The notes under the pieces are model-generated. The model was not told where the DNA came from and did no database searches. It was given only the letters and a program-made list of their open reading frames with translations. Below are positions 33,944 to 41,955 of a stretch of 64,000 nt of DNA, one piece after another. The position numbers were made by a program, and so were the translations under genes. Where the stretch lies: positions 9,803,501-9,867,500 of the forward strand of contig NZ_CP127173.1 in the NCBI RefSeq assembly GCF_030264295.1, given 5' to 3'. The DNA comes from Amycolatopsis nalaikhensis (GTDB taxonomy: Bacteria; Actinomycetota; Actinomycetes; Mycobacteriales; Pseudonocardiaceae). The stretch's first letter is position 1. Each line of letters opens with the position of its first letter.

Positions 33944-34566
33944 GTGATTAGCTATGGTGCCACGCTTGATGTGGCGCGCGAGTTGACCCTGTTCGTTGCG
34001 CGTGTCCTGCGGACCGCGCGCCGGGCCCGTGGCACCCGCCGGGGCCGTCGGGCCCTGACCCCGTACCGGCAGGCGGTGCTGGTGCTGCGCTGGTTCCGCG
34101 ACGCCACCCCAATCCACCGCCTGGCCACCGACCACCGGATCAGCGTGGCTACCGCCTACCGCTACCTGCACGAAGCGATCACCGCCCTGGCCGCCCACGC
34201 CCCGGACCTGCACCAGGTCCTGCACGAACGCCGGGCCACCGGGGACACCCACGTCATCCTCGACGGCACGCTGATCACCTGTGACCGGGTCGCGGCGACC
34301 ACGATCAAAACCAAAGGCCGCAACCGGGGGGCCACCGTGCATCTGTGGTACTCCGGCAAGCACCGCGCCTTCGGCGGCAACATCCAGTTCCTGGCCACCC
34401 CCGACGGGTTCCCGCTCTGGGTCTCTCCGGTGCTGCCCGGCTCCCGCAACGACCTCTCCGCCGCCCGCGACCTGGACATCGTCGGCGCCCTGACCGCCGC
34501 CGCCGGGCAAGGCCTGACCACGCTGGCCGACAAGGCCTACCACGCCGCCGGCATCGGCGTCCTCGG
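33944..34566 (+). pseudogene. Truncated IS5-type transposase (DDE_Tnp_4)
   Basis: From GTG 33944 it reads VISYGATLDVARELTLFVAR, the standard beginning of this IS group. An HTH follows with RLATDHRISVATAYRYLHEA, then the catalytic part: HVILDGTLITCDRV (first Asp), HLWYSGKHRAFGGNIQFLAT, PLWVSPVLPGSRNDLSAARD and LTTLADKAYHAAGIGV (second Asp). The family then needs about 55 more residues including the catalytic Glu; here homology stops near 34566 and unrelated sequence follows, so the element is dead. Right end and target duplication are lost. Confidence 0.8.
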
Positions 34567-34665
34567 CCGCCGAATCGGCGTCGTGTTCGCGCAGCGCCTT
34601 GACCAACGCGCGATGAGATTCCTGGGCCGAGGCGGCCGGCTTGGGCCACGTGGCCGGGTCCAGCT
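34567..34665 (-). pseudogene. Possible fragment of a GntR FCD domain
   Basis: Minus strand reads PAASAQESHRALVKALREHD then ADSAAED, like the last metal/ligand helix of FCD-domain GntR proteins (EHRALVDALR, then a charged D-A-D-x-A). No other part of such a gene is present. Short match, so weak. Confidence 0.3.
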
Positions 34666-34674
34666 GGCGGGGAA

Positions 34675-34839
34675 ATGCAGTTCGAGCAGGACTTCCTGGA
34701 CAGGTTCCCCTCGATGGACGTGGCACTCGCGATGTACCACTCGCCGGAGTACCAGCGCGCGACGACGATCCGTCAGGCCGCGTGCGCCGGCGCGCAGCTC
34801 GTGCCGCTCGACGGTGGAGATTCCGTGACCGGTCCGTAG
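34675..34839 (+). pseudogene. C-terminal half of a DUF1330 protein
   Basis: Encodes RFPSMDVALAMYHSPEYQRA and TIRQAACAGAQLVPLDGG, the closing half of DUF1330 (EFPS, WYxSPEYQ, R-Q-A). The N-terminal ferredoxin-like half is absent. A chance ATG at 34675 with GGGG upstream could express a 54-residue peptide, but the fold would be incomplete. Confidence 0.5.
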
Positions 34840-34849
34840 ACCACTCCCC

Positions 34850-34990
34850 CACGGTGGCCTTCGTCGTCGAACAACCCACCGGTTTCGGCATCATCGACGA
34901 CGGTGGCCCAGTGGACGGACGTCACCGCGTTGACCTTGATGCGCGCAACGGCGAGGCCGGGTCGACCCCGCCCGCCGCGATCGCCTTCAG
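34850..34990 (-). pseudogene. Weak SDR-like remnant with frameshift
   Basis: The minus strand contains KDGYAPGPDLKAIAAGGVDP and, one frame over, RIKVNAVTSVHWATVV then AETGGLFDDEGH. The last piece resembles the end of SDR reductases (TGxFFDDxG) and IKVNAV is a common SDR segment, but the order and spacing are wrong for an intact gene. Low confidence. Confidence 0.25.
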
Positions 34991-35042
34991 GTCCGGCCCC
35001 GGGGCGTAGCCGTCCTTCCGTGAAGATCCGGCTGGGCCTCGG

Positions 35043-35336
35043 TCAGTCGATGCCTTCGACGATGCGGAAATCGCGCTCGACGCCATCGGAAAGTGCGACC
35101 AGCGCCTCCTGGTAGGCCGCACTCTCGCGCGCCGCGACGGCCTGTTCGAAGCTGTCGAACTCGACCAGGACCGTGCGCTCGGCGATGCCCGCGTCGTGCG
35201 CCACGACGCGGCCGCCTCGGACGATCGTCCGGCCGCCCGCGGCCTTGACCGCCGGGGCCGCCAATTCGTTGTACGCGGCCAGCTTCTCCGGGTCGGAAAT
35301 GGTGCGGTAGACGCTGACCCAGTAGCCCTTGGGCAT
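35043..35336 (-). CDS. DUF1330 / NIPSNAP-like small protein
   Basis: 97 residues, dimeric alpha+beta-barrel (ferredoxin-like) family: GYWVSVYRTISDPEKLAAYN at the start, VRGGRVVAHDAGIAERTVLV and FDSFEQAVAARESAAYQEAL. AGGAGG stands before ATG 35336. Pieces of related genes occur at 22.8 kb and 34.7 kb. The gene ends 24 bases after the MFS gene stop and is probably cotranscribed with the MarR-MFS pair. Function of the family is unsettled. Confidence 0.85.
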   Translation of the reverse strand: MPKGYWVSVYRTISDPEKLAAYNELAAPAVKAAGGRTIVRGGRVVAHDAGIAERTVLVEFDSFEQAVAARESAAYQEALVALSDGVERDFRIVEGID

Positions 35337-35359
35337 GGAACCTCCTGTGGTGGAATGAC

Positions 35360-36745
35360 TTACGGGTCGATCTCGGACGAGCGTCGGCGGACGAGCGCGA
35401 GGCTGGTCAGCGTCGTGACCGCCATGGCGCCGACACCGACCAGCGCCGCGGTCGTGTACGCGCTGTTGTCGGGGAACAGGTGGCCCGAGCCGGTCCCCGC
35501 GGCGAGAACCAGGCCACCGATGGCGCTGCCCAGGGAGTACCCGACGCTGCGGACGACGTAGTTGAAGCTCATCGCGCTCGAAGTCTCGCTCTTGGGCGTG
35601 ACGGCCAGGATGACGCCGGGCATCGCGGCCGAGAAACCGCCGACGCCGAAGCCGAGCACGCCCATCGCCGCGAACAGTTCGGCCAGGTTCGACCGGGCCG
35701 CCGCGAACAGGGCGAACCCGCCGCCGACCACGACGGCGCTGCCGGCCAGGAGCAGGGGGGGGGCGGCGATCCGCGTCCGGACCCGGGACGTGAGCTTGCC
35801 CGCCACGAACCCCAGCACCGAGAACGGGATGAGGACCAGCCCCGCGACGAACGTCGTCAGCCCGAAGCCGTAGCCGGCGCCGGGCGACGTCTGCGCGTAC
35901 CGGGTGATGAGCGTGAGCAGGAGGTACATGCCGATCCCGCCGACGAACATGGCGAGGTTCGCCCCGGCGACCGCCGGGTGCCGCACCGCCCGCACGTCGA
36001 CCAGAGGCGTCGAACTGCGCAGCTCGATGACGGCCCAGACGCACAGCAGCACCACCGCGACGACGGCGAGGCCCGCCGCCACGGCGAGGTGCCCGCTCCA
36101 CAGATTCCGTTCGCCGGCGAGGAAGAGCACCAGCAACAGCGCGGCGGCCAGGACGACCGCGCCTGCCACGTCCACGCGGCCGGAGCGGCCTTCGGGGGCG
36201 TCGGGCACGGAGAGCCACGCCGTCAGCAGGGCAGCGGCGGTGACGAGCAGCCCGAGGCCGTAGGCGGCCCGTACTCCACCCAGATCGGCGAGCAGTGCGG
36301 CCAGCGGGTAGCCGACGCCGACCCCGATGATCGAGACCACCGAGATCAGGGCGATCACGGCCGCGCCTCGCTCCTCGGGGAGGTGGTCCCTGGCCACGCC
36401 CATCATCAGCGCCGTCAGCCCGAGCCCGACGCCCTGGGCCGCCCGGCCGGCCAGCAGCCACGCGAACGGCAGCGGCAGCACGGTGAGCGCGCTGCCGGCG
36501 ACGACGACCGCCAGCGTGGCGAGAATCGTGGCCCGCCGGTGCGGGCCGGCTCCGAGCCGCCCCAGGACCGGCGTGGCGACAGCACCGCTGAGCAGCGCGA
36601 CGGTCAGCGTCCACTGCGCGCTGTCGAGCGAGACGTGGAACGACGTCGCCACGCTGGTGATCAGCGGCGTGCCGAGACTGGCGACCGCCGCCACGACCAG
36701 AGCGATGAAAACCAGGGCGGGGACCAGCAGCCGCGTGCCGCTCAC
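35360..36745 (-). CDS. MFS efflux transporter (DHA1/DHA2-like)
   Basis: 461 residues with around 14 hydrophobic segments. Motif A-like loop VLGRLGAGPHRRATILATLA, motif C-like GVGVGYPLAALLADLGGV, and SSAMSFNYVVRSVGYSLGSA near the end, typical of actinobacterial drug exporters. GTG 36745 overlaps the MarR stop (GTGA), so the regulator is coupled to the pump. The substrate is probably also the ligand of the MarR protein. Confidence 0.88.
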   Translation of the reverse strand: MSGTRLLVPALVFIALVVAAVASLGTPLITSVATSFHVSLDSAQWTLTVALLSGAVATPVLGRLGAGPHRRATILATLAVVVAGSALTVLPLPFAWLLAGRAAQGVGLGLTALMMGVARDHLPEERGAAVIALISVVSIIGVGVGYPLAALLADLGGVRAAYGLGLLVTAAALLTAWLSVPDAPEGRSGRVDVAGAVVLAAALLLVLFLAGERNLWSGHLAVAAGLAVVAVVLLCVWAVIELRSSTPLVDVRAVRHPAVAGANLAMFVGGIGMYLLLTLITRYAQTSPGAGYGFGLTTFVAGLVLIPFSVLGFVAGKLTSRVRTRIAAPPLLLAGSAVVVGGGFALFAAARSNLAELFAAMGVLGFGVGGFSAAMPGVILAVTPKSETSSAMSFNYVVRSVGYSLGSAIGGLVLAAGTGSGHLFPDNSAYTTAALVGVGAMAVTTLTSLALVRRRSSEIDP

Positions 36746-37212
36746 TGCCGCGGCCCTTCGCGGCTTTCGAGCTCTGCCAAGTGCTTCAGCGCCGGAAGGG
36801 CCGCCACCAGCGCCTCGATTTCGTCGCCGGTGAGTTCGCCGATCAAGCGCTCGAACGCGTAGACGCCCGCCTGCTGCCGTGTCCGGACGTAGGAAGCACC
36901 GGCCTCGGTCAGGCACACGAGCGTGACCCGCTTGTCGGACGCGTCACCGCGCCGCTCGACCAGGCCGGCCTCCTCCATGTTTCGGACGAGGGCGGTCATC
37001 GCGGGCTGGGTGACGCCCTCGACGGCGGCCAGATCGGTGATGCGCCGCGGGCCGGTCCGGTCCAGGGTGGCCAGGGTGGCGGCGGAAGTCAGGCTCATGT
37101 CCCGGGGCAGGCGTCGCGCGGCCCTGGTGGCCAGGCCGTAGAGGGCCGCCCCGACGGCGGCGGACGCGCCACGAGCTGCGTCTTGACGACTCACCCGCGA
37201 AACATAGCACAT
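36742..37212 (-). CDS. MarR-family transcriptional repressor
   Basis: 156 residues. Winged helix with RRITDLAAVEGVTQPAMTAL, VRNMEEAGLVERRGDASDKR (wing) and VCLTEAGASYVRTRQ. Controls the coupled MFS gene. The ATG at 37212 is part of a palindrome likely bound by the protein; GTG 37194 gives a more usual start without the first six residues. Neither has a good ribosome site. Confidence 0.9.
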   Translation of the reverse strand: MCYVSRVSRQDAARGASAAVGAALYGLATRAARRLPRDMSLTSAATLATLDRTGPRRITDLAAVEGVTQPAMTALVRNMEEAGLVERRGDASDKRVTLVCLTEAGASYVRTRQQAGVYAFERLIGELTGDEIEALVAALPALKHLAELESREGPRQ

Positions 37213-37236
37213 TTATATTTATGGTCTATGTAAATG
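37210..37236. promoter_or_regulatory. Candidate MarR operator
   Basis: Imperfect palindrome CATTTATAT (37210-37218) / ATGTAAATG (37228-37236), 8 of 9 pairs, 9-base spacer. It is conspicuously AT-rich in GC-rich surroundings and covers the start of the MarR gene, as autoregulated MarR operators do. Confidence 0.5.
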
Positions 37237-37411
37237 ACTGTGGGTCAGCGCGGAGGCGGCGCGTTTGACCGACCTGCCGCTCGAGACCCCGGATCACGGT
37301 CTGGCGCGAGCCGACGCCGGTACCAAGGTCGGCACGCCGGTTCTGCCAGGAGCTGGAGATCGGCCCGCGGGGTCGGGGACTCCAGCCTCGATCCCGGACG
37401 CTCGCCAGCCG
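37213..37411. other. Region between the MarR gene and the terephthalate operon end
   Basis: About 200 bases with no supported gene. The first part is the AT-rich operator. The rest is GC-rich, with no obvious promoter or hairpin. Confidence 0.3.
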
Positions 37412-38092
37412 TCAATCCACGCCCGCCAGCAGCTCGGCCAGCTCGCGCGGGTGAGTCAGTGGAGCCAGGTGCGGGGCCCGGAGGCGCACGACGTGGTCGG
37501 CGCCGTCGGCCATTTTCTCCTGGTCCGCGGGGAAGATCGTCTTGTCTTCTTCGCACAGGACGTACGTGACCGGGTGGGTGCGCTCCGGTTCGGTACCGGG
37601 CTGGGTGAAGCTGACCAGTGCTTGCACGCCCCGCCGGCCATGCGCCTCCGCGAAGGCCGTTTCGTCGAGCTCGGCGGCGAGCACCTCCCGCGCCAGCGCC
37701 ACGTCGTCGATCACCCGAATCGTGCCGTCGTCGTCCGGCACGAGAAACTCGACGGGGTGCGGTGACCGTACGTCGAGGAGGGTCTGCCCTCGCTTCGGGC
37801 GGAACGCGGTGACGAACACGCTGTGGCGCACGCGTGGATGGCCGGCCAGCTCGGTTACCACCATGCCGCCGTAGGAGTGCCCGACCAGCACGACGTCGCG
37901 GCCGAGGTCGTCGATGAGGGCACGCACGTGCGCCACGTCGGCAGGCAGGTCACCGAGCTTCGCGGGGTCCGCTCCCCCGCTGGGCAACTGCTCCACGACG
38001 TGCACGCCGTGGCCCCGCGCCCGCAACAAGCCGGCGACCTGGTCCCAGCTCCATCCGGCGAACCAGGCGCCGTGGACGAGCACGTAGTCCAT
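37412..38092 (-). CDS. Alpha/beta hydrolase of the terephthalate operon
   Basis: 226 residues of the small methylesterase/hydroxynitrile-lyase-like group (SABP2 type). Oxyanion HGAWFAGWSW (residues 7-16), nucleophile S73 in LVGHSYGGMV, acid in YVLCEEDKTIFPADQE and His in RAPHLAPLTHPREL. AAGGAG precedes ATG 38092. Thirty-seven bases after the transporter stop, so it is the last operon gene. It might cleave an ester of terephthalate such as mono(2-hydroxyethyl) or monomethyl terephthalate to feed the pathway. This is inferred from position; known MHETases are larger and have a lid. Confidence 0.82.
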   Translation of the reverse strand: MDYVLVHGAWFAGWSWDQVAGLLRARGHGVHVVEQLPSGGADPAKLGDLPADVAHVRALIDDLGRDVVLVGHSYGGMVVTELAGHPRVRHSVFVTAFRPKRGQTLLDVRSPHPVEFLVPDDDGTIRVIDDVALAREVLAAELDETAFAEAHGRRGVQALVSFTQPGTEPERTHPVTYVLCEEDKTIFPADQEKMADGADHVVRLRAPHLAPLTHPRELAELLAGVD

Positions 38093-38129
38093 CTGATTCT
38101 CCTTTGAATCGCAGTGGATCGAAATGCGG

Positions 38130-39476
38130 TCAACGGGCGGCGGCTTTGCCGCTCCGGCCCAGGTAGAGCACCAAAGTCCCGCAGACCACGGAGGGCACCA
38201 CGAGCGCGAGGAACACCAGTTGGGCACTCCAGCCACCGCTGAGCGCCGCACCGATGATCAGCGGTCCGAGGATGCCGCCGACCCGGCCGATGCCGAGTGC
38301 CCAGCCGACGCCCGTCGACCGCACCTCGACCGGGTAGAAAACGGAGGCCAGCGCGATCACGCTCTTCTGCCCGCCGCTGACCCCGCACCCGATCAGGAAG
38401 ATGGCGATCAGCAGCAACCACACCGGTGCGCCCAACGCGACCGTCATCAGCGCCAGGAAGGCACCGCCGGCGAAGTAGAGCGTCGCCAGGCTGCCGAAGG
38501 CGCCGAGCCGGTCCATGGCGGGCCCGATCACGAAGGCCACCGCGATACCGCCGATCGTGGTCATCGAGGACGCGGTCGCCAGGGTGCCGCTGGAGTAGCC
38601 GTGGTCGGCGAGGATGGTCGGCAGCCAGCTTTGCAGGCCGTAGAACATCGCCAGGTTCAGCGCGAAAACCATCCACAGCAGGACGGTGCCGAGCAGCTGC
38701 CCGCGGGAAACGAGCTGACGGAGCTTGACCCGTTCCCCCTGGGCGGAGTTCTCGGCCTCGATCCGCGGATCGGTGAGCGCCGGCAGCGAAGGATCGATCT
38801 TGCGGAACACCGCGTACGCCGCCGGCTGCCGGCCGCGGCGAATCAGGAAGGACAGCGACTCGGGCAACCACACCAGCAACGCGAGCGCCAGAACCAGCGG
38901 CAGCACCGCGCCTGCCACGAAGACCGAACGCCAGCCGTGGGTGGGGATCAGCCAGTCCGCCGCGTAGTTGGCCGCGACGAAGCCGATCGAGAATCCGACG
39001 TAGATCGCGAGCACGAAGCTGGCCCGCAAGCGTTTGGGGCTGTACTCGGCGGTGAGGGCGATCGTGCTCGGGGTGGTCGCGCCCAGGCCGATGCCGGTGA
39101 CGAAACGCAGTGTCAGCAGTTGCTCGGGGTTCTGCACCCAGACCGAGGCGAGCGTGCTGAGCGCGAACAGCAGGGTGCCGGCGACGACCAGCCGCTTGTG
39201 CCCGAACTTGTCCGAAAGCGGAGCGATCACCAGGTAGCCGATCATCAGGCCGACCAGCGCGGCGGAAAAGATCGGCCCCATGTCGGCCTTGGTGAGCCCC
39301 CAGTCCTTGGTGATCGCCGGCGCCATGTAGTTGATCGCCTGGGTGTCGAAGCCGTCCAGGAACATCACCAGACCGCACAGCAGCACGATGCCGAGCTGGA
39401 ACCGGCCTGACCGGCGTTCGTCGATGAACCCGGGCAACCGCAGCGTCCGCGACTGTCCGGTGGTACTTGCTGACAT
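38130..39476 (-). CDS. MFS aromatic-acid transporter, probable terephthalate importer (TpaK-like)
   Basis: 448 residues, 12 helices, AAHS family. MFLDGFDTQAINYMAPAITK is the AAHS signature of segment 1; motif A is APLSDKFGHKRLVVAG; mid-loop LVWLPESLSFLIRRGR; late GWALGIGRVGGILGP. GGAGG precedes ATG 39476, which is better placed than an earlier in-frame ATG. Lies between the reductase and hydrolase genes of the tph operon, the position and family of TpaK in Rhodococcus, so it most likely imports terephthalate with protons. Confidence 0.85.
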   Translation of the reverse strand: MSASTTGQSRTLRLPGFIDERRSGRFQLGIVLLCGLVMFLDGFDTQAINYMAPAITKDWGLTKADMGPIFSAALVGLMIGYLVIAPLSDKFGHKRLVVAGTLLFALSTLASVWVQNPEQLLTLRFVTGIGLGATTPSTIALTAEYSPKRLRASFVLAIYVGFSIGFVAANYAADWLIPTHGWRSVFVAGAVLPLVLALALLVWLPESLSFLIRRGRQPAAYAVFRKIDPSLPALTDPRIEAENSAQGERVKLRQLVSRGQLLGTVLLWMVFALNLAMFYGLQSWLPTILADHGYSSGTLATASSMTTIGGIAVAFVIGPAMDRLGAFGSLATLYFAGGAFLALMTVALGAPVWLLLIAIFLIGCGVSGGQKSVIALASVFYPVEVRSTGVGWALGIGRVGGILGPLIIGAALSGGWSAQLVFLALVVPSVVCGTLVLYLGRSGKAAAR

Positions 39477-39515
39477 GGAAACCTCCACAGCGGGTGGGAG
39501 TGGCGCCGGCTCGGC

Positions 39516-40523
39516 TCAGGGCGCGGCCGGGCGGGTGCCGGTGGCGGGGACGAAGGCGTCGGCGTGGAACCGTTCGGGATCGAGTCCGCGTTCCCGCGTC
39601 AGCGTGTCGAGGGCGGCGACGGTCATGGCTTCGTTGCCGCAGGCGTAGACGTGACGCGCTCCCAGCTCGGGGTAGTCGGCCAGGACCGCGTCCTGCACCC
39701 AGCCGACGGCACCGGTCCAGGCGGCGTCGGCGCGGGAGAGGACCGGGGTGAAGCGCAGCCACGGATACCGCCGGGCCCACTCCGCCACGGTGTCGGCGAG
39801 GTAGAGGTCTTCGCGGGTCCGGCCGCCCCAGTACAAGTGGACCGGGGTCGTCAGCCGCCGGGCGATGTGGTCGAGGATGATCGACCGCATCGGGGCGAAG
39901 CCGGTCCCGGTCGCCAGCAGCAGGATCGGCTCGGCGGTGTCCTCGACGAAGAACTCGCCGAACGGCGCCTCGATCTCCACGGTGTCGTGGAATTCCAGCT
40001 GGTTCAGGATCTTCGCCGAGAACACCCCACCCGGCTCGTGGCGGACGTGCAGCTGAGCCAGGTCGTTGTGGTGCGGGACGTTGGCCAGCGAGTACGACCG
40101 GGTGTCGCCGTCGTCGAGGATGACGTTCAGGAACTGTCCGGCGCGGAACGGGGTCCGCCGCCCGATGGGGTAGCGCAGGTCGAGGATCGTCACGCCCGGC
40201 GCCACCTGACGCCTGCGGTGGACGGTGGTCGTCAGCCGCTTCCGCACCGGTGGCGTGCTCGCCTTGATGCGGCGCGGGTGGATCTCGACGTCGCCGGCCG
40301 GGGTGGCCCGGCACAACCGGATCCCGTCGGCGGGACCACGGATCGAGCCCGTGCCGGGAACGGTGACCGGACCGGCGGTGATGCCACCGAGGCACGTGTC
40401 GCACACGCCCTTGCGGCAGGAGTACGGGATCGCCCAGCCGGCCGCCTCCGCCGCGTCGAGCACGGTTTGTCCCGGCTCGCAAGGAAAAGTGATGTCGGTG
40501 TCGGTCACGCTGATGGTGTTCAT
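39516..40523 (-). CDS. tphA1: Terephthalate 1,2-dioxygenase reductase component
   Basis: 335 residues. N-terminal plant-type [2Fe-2S] domain with C36, C41, C44 and C71 (PYSCRKGVCDTCLGG), then an FAD domain with TRSYSLANVPHHND and an NAD domain with LLLATGTGFAPMRSI and HVYACGNEAM. This fused ferredoxin-reductase is the electron donor of the two-component terephthalate dioxygenase. Length agrees with the 336-residue TphA1 of Comamonas as I recall it, and the N-terminal motifs match. ATG overlaps the TphB stop (ATGA). Thirty-nine bases to the transporter. Confidence 0.85.
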   Translation of the reverse strand: MNTISVTDTDITFPCEPGQTVLDAAEAAGWAIPYSCRKGVCDTCLGGITAGPVTVPGTGSIRGPADGIRLCRATPAGDVEIHPRRIKASTPPVRKRLTTTVHRRRQVAPGVTILDLRYPIGRRTPFRAGQFLNVILDDGDTRSYSLANVPHHNDLAQLHVRHEPGGVFSAKILNQLEFHDTVEIEAPFGEFFVEDTAEPILLLATGTGFAPMRSIILDHIARRLTTPVHLYWGGRTREDLYLADTVAEWARRYPWLRFTPVLSRADAAWTGAVGWVQDAVLADYPELGARHVYACGNEAMTVAALDTLTRERGLDPERFHADAFVPATGTRPAAP

Positions 40524-41491
40524 CGCGTCACGGCCTCCTGCGGTGCGTTGCCGAACAGGCTCAGTGCGGACAGCAAGGCGCTCGGATCGGCGACGCCCTG
40601 GCCGGCGATGTCGAAAGCCGGGCCGTGACCGACGCTGGCGAACGGGACACCGGCGCCGATGGCGACCGCGGCCGCGCCACGGCCGGCCAGCAGCTTGACC
40701 GGGATGTGGCCCTGGTCGTGATACATCGCCAAGTAGCCATCGCACCGCGGATCGCCGAGCAGAACGTCCGCGCCGACCGGGTCGGTGATGTCGACGCCGG
40801 CGGCTCGCAGCCGCTCGGCGGCCGGGGCCGTGACCCGGAGGTCGTCGTCACCGAACAGTCCCCCCTCGCCGGCGTGGCAGTTGATGCCGAACATGCCGAG
40901 CCGGGGACCGCGGACACCCATCGAGCCGAGTGCGCGGTGCAGTGCGAGGCCGGCTTCGGTGACCAGCTCGACAGTCAGCCGCCGCAGTGCCTCGGCCATC
41001 GAGACGTGCAGTGTCACGTGGGCGACGCGCAGGCCGCCGCCGACGAGCATGAGAAAGACACGCTCCTCGGGGACGCCGGTGAGCTTGGCGATCAGCGGCG
41101 GGTAGCCGGCGAAGGCGATACCGGCGGCGTGCACCGCGGTCTCCGAGTGCGGGCCCGCGACGACGCCGCGGAACCCGCCGCCACTCGCGAGCCGGACGGC
41201 GGCCCTGGCGTAGGCGATGGTGGCGGCGCCGGCCTCGGCCCGCACCTGTCCGACGCGCAGCTCGTCGGCCGAGAGCGCACCGACGTCGATCACGTCGCAC
41301 ACACCGGTTTCGGCGAGCGCTCCGGGTTCGGCCGCGCGCAGTCGCAGACCGCATGCTTCGGCGGGGGCCTCGACGGCACACCGGTCCCCCACGATCACCG
41401 GCGCGGTGGCACCGAGTCGCGCCACCGCCTTCACGGCGATTTCGGGACCGATGCCGTTCGGGTCACCGGTGCTGAGCAGAAGGCGGCTCAC
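40520..41491 (-). CDS. tphB: PdxA-family dihydrodiol dehydrogenase (TphB)
   Basis: 323 residues. PdxA-like fold: LLSTGDPNGIGPEIAVKAVA at the start, GPHSETAVHAAGIAFAGYPP, NCHAGEGGLFGDDDL, DVLLGDPRCDGYLAMYHDQG and the end VGHGPAFDIAGQG with the metal-binding His residues. In terephthalate degradation TphB oxidises and decarboxylates the cis-dihydrodiol to protocatechuate. Normal PdxA belongs to vitamin B6 synthesis, but the operon setting with dioxygenase genes decides for TphB. GTG 41491 overlaps the beta-subunit stop. Confidence 0.85.
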   Translation of the reverse strand: MSRLLLSTGDPNGIGPEIAVKAVARLGATAPVIVGDRCAVEAPAEACGLRLRAAEPGALAETGVCDVIDVGALSADELRVGQVRAEAGAATIAYARAAVRLASGGGFRGVVAGPHSETAVHAAGIAFAGYPPLIAKLTGVPEERVFLMLVGGGLRVAHVTLHVSMAEALRRLTVELVTEAGLALHRALGSMGVRGPRLGMFGINCHAGEGGLFGDDDLRVTAPAAERLRAAGVDITDPVGADVLLGDPRCDGYLAMYHDQGHIPVKLLAGRGAAAVAIGAGVPFASVGHGPAFDIAGQGVADPSALLSALSLFGNAPQEAVTR

Positions 41492-41955
41492 AGCGGCAGC
41501 ACCAGCAGCGTGTCGATGCGGGAGCTGTCGCAGACCACGACGCGCTTCGCGAGCAGTGCCTTGCCGTCGGTGAAGACGTACTCGTCGAGATAACGCCCGC
41601 TGGCGAACAGGTCGGTGGGCCCGTCGCCGGTGATCCGCGCGACGAGGAACGAGGTTTCGCTGGTCGCCCCGTCCGCGCGTTCGTCGAGGAGCGCCGGCTG
41701 GCCGAGCAGGTGCCGGTAGGAGTGCGGCTCGTAGATGTTGGCTTCCTTGAGCGCGGAGATCCGGTCCTTGAGCATCGCCTTGTTGTTCGCCCAGATGAGC
41801 CCGGCGGGCAGGCCGCGGCGGTGGTTGTCCGCGGTGGTCACCTTGTAGAAGGCGTCGTCCGTGAAATGGTCCGGCCACTCGTCGATCGGGCCGTCGTCGA
41901 TCGCGCGGACATAGCTGCCCTGCGCCCGGTTGATCATGGTGAACGCGTCCATCAC
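41488..41955 (-). CDS. tphA3: Terephthalate 1,2-dioxygenase beta subunit
   Basis: 155 residues from GTG 41955 (an ATG directly follows; both fit the GAGGAGG site and overlap the alpha stop). SnoaL-like fold with DDGPIDEWPDHFTDDAFYKV, SYRHLLGQPAL and VFTDGKALLAKRVVVCDSSR, ending IDTLLVLPL. The length equals the small TphA3 type (about 154), clearly shorter than the 199-residue beta subunit of the other dioxygenase here. Structural partner of the alpha subunit. Confidence 0.87.
   Translation of the reverse strand: MMDAFTMINRAQGSYVRAIDDGPIDEWPDHFTDDAFYKVTTADNHRRGLPAGLIWANNKAMLKDRISALKEANIYEPHSYRHLLGQPALLDERADGATSETSFLVARITGDGPTDLFASGRYLDEYVFTDGKALLAKRVVVCDSSRIDTLLVLPL

Noticed and set aside
33734..34894. 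386-codon minus-strand gene over the IS
   Set aside because: Antisense to the transposase. Only a short FCD-like piece in it has any resemblance to a protein family.
37260..37350. XRE-type HTH fragment on the minus strand
   Set aside because: Only a few residues (SRQTVIRGLER) fit. No start, no continuation, likely chance.
40520..41491. Vitamin B6 biosynthesis gene pdxA
   Set aside because: Fold is PdxA-like, but it overlaps dioxygenase beta and reductase genes, so TphB is the better reading.
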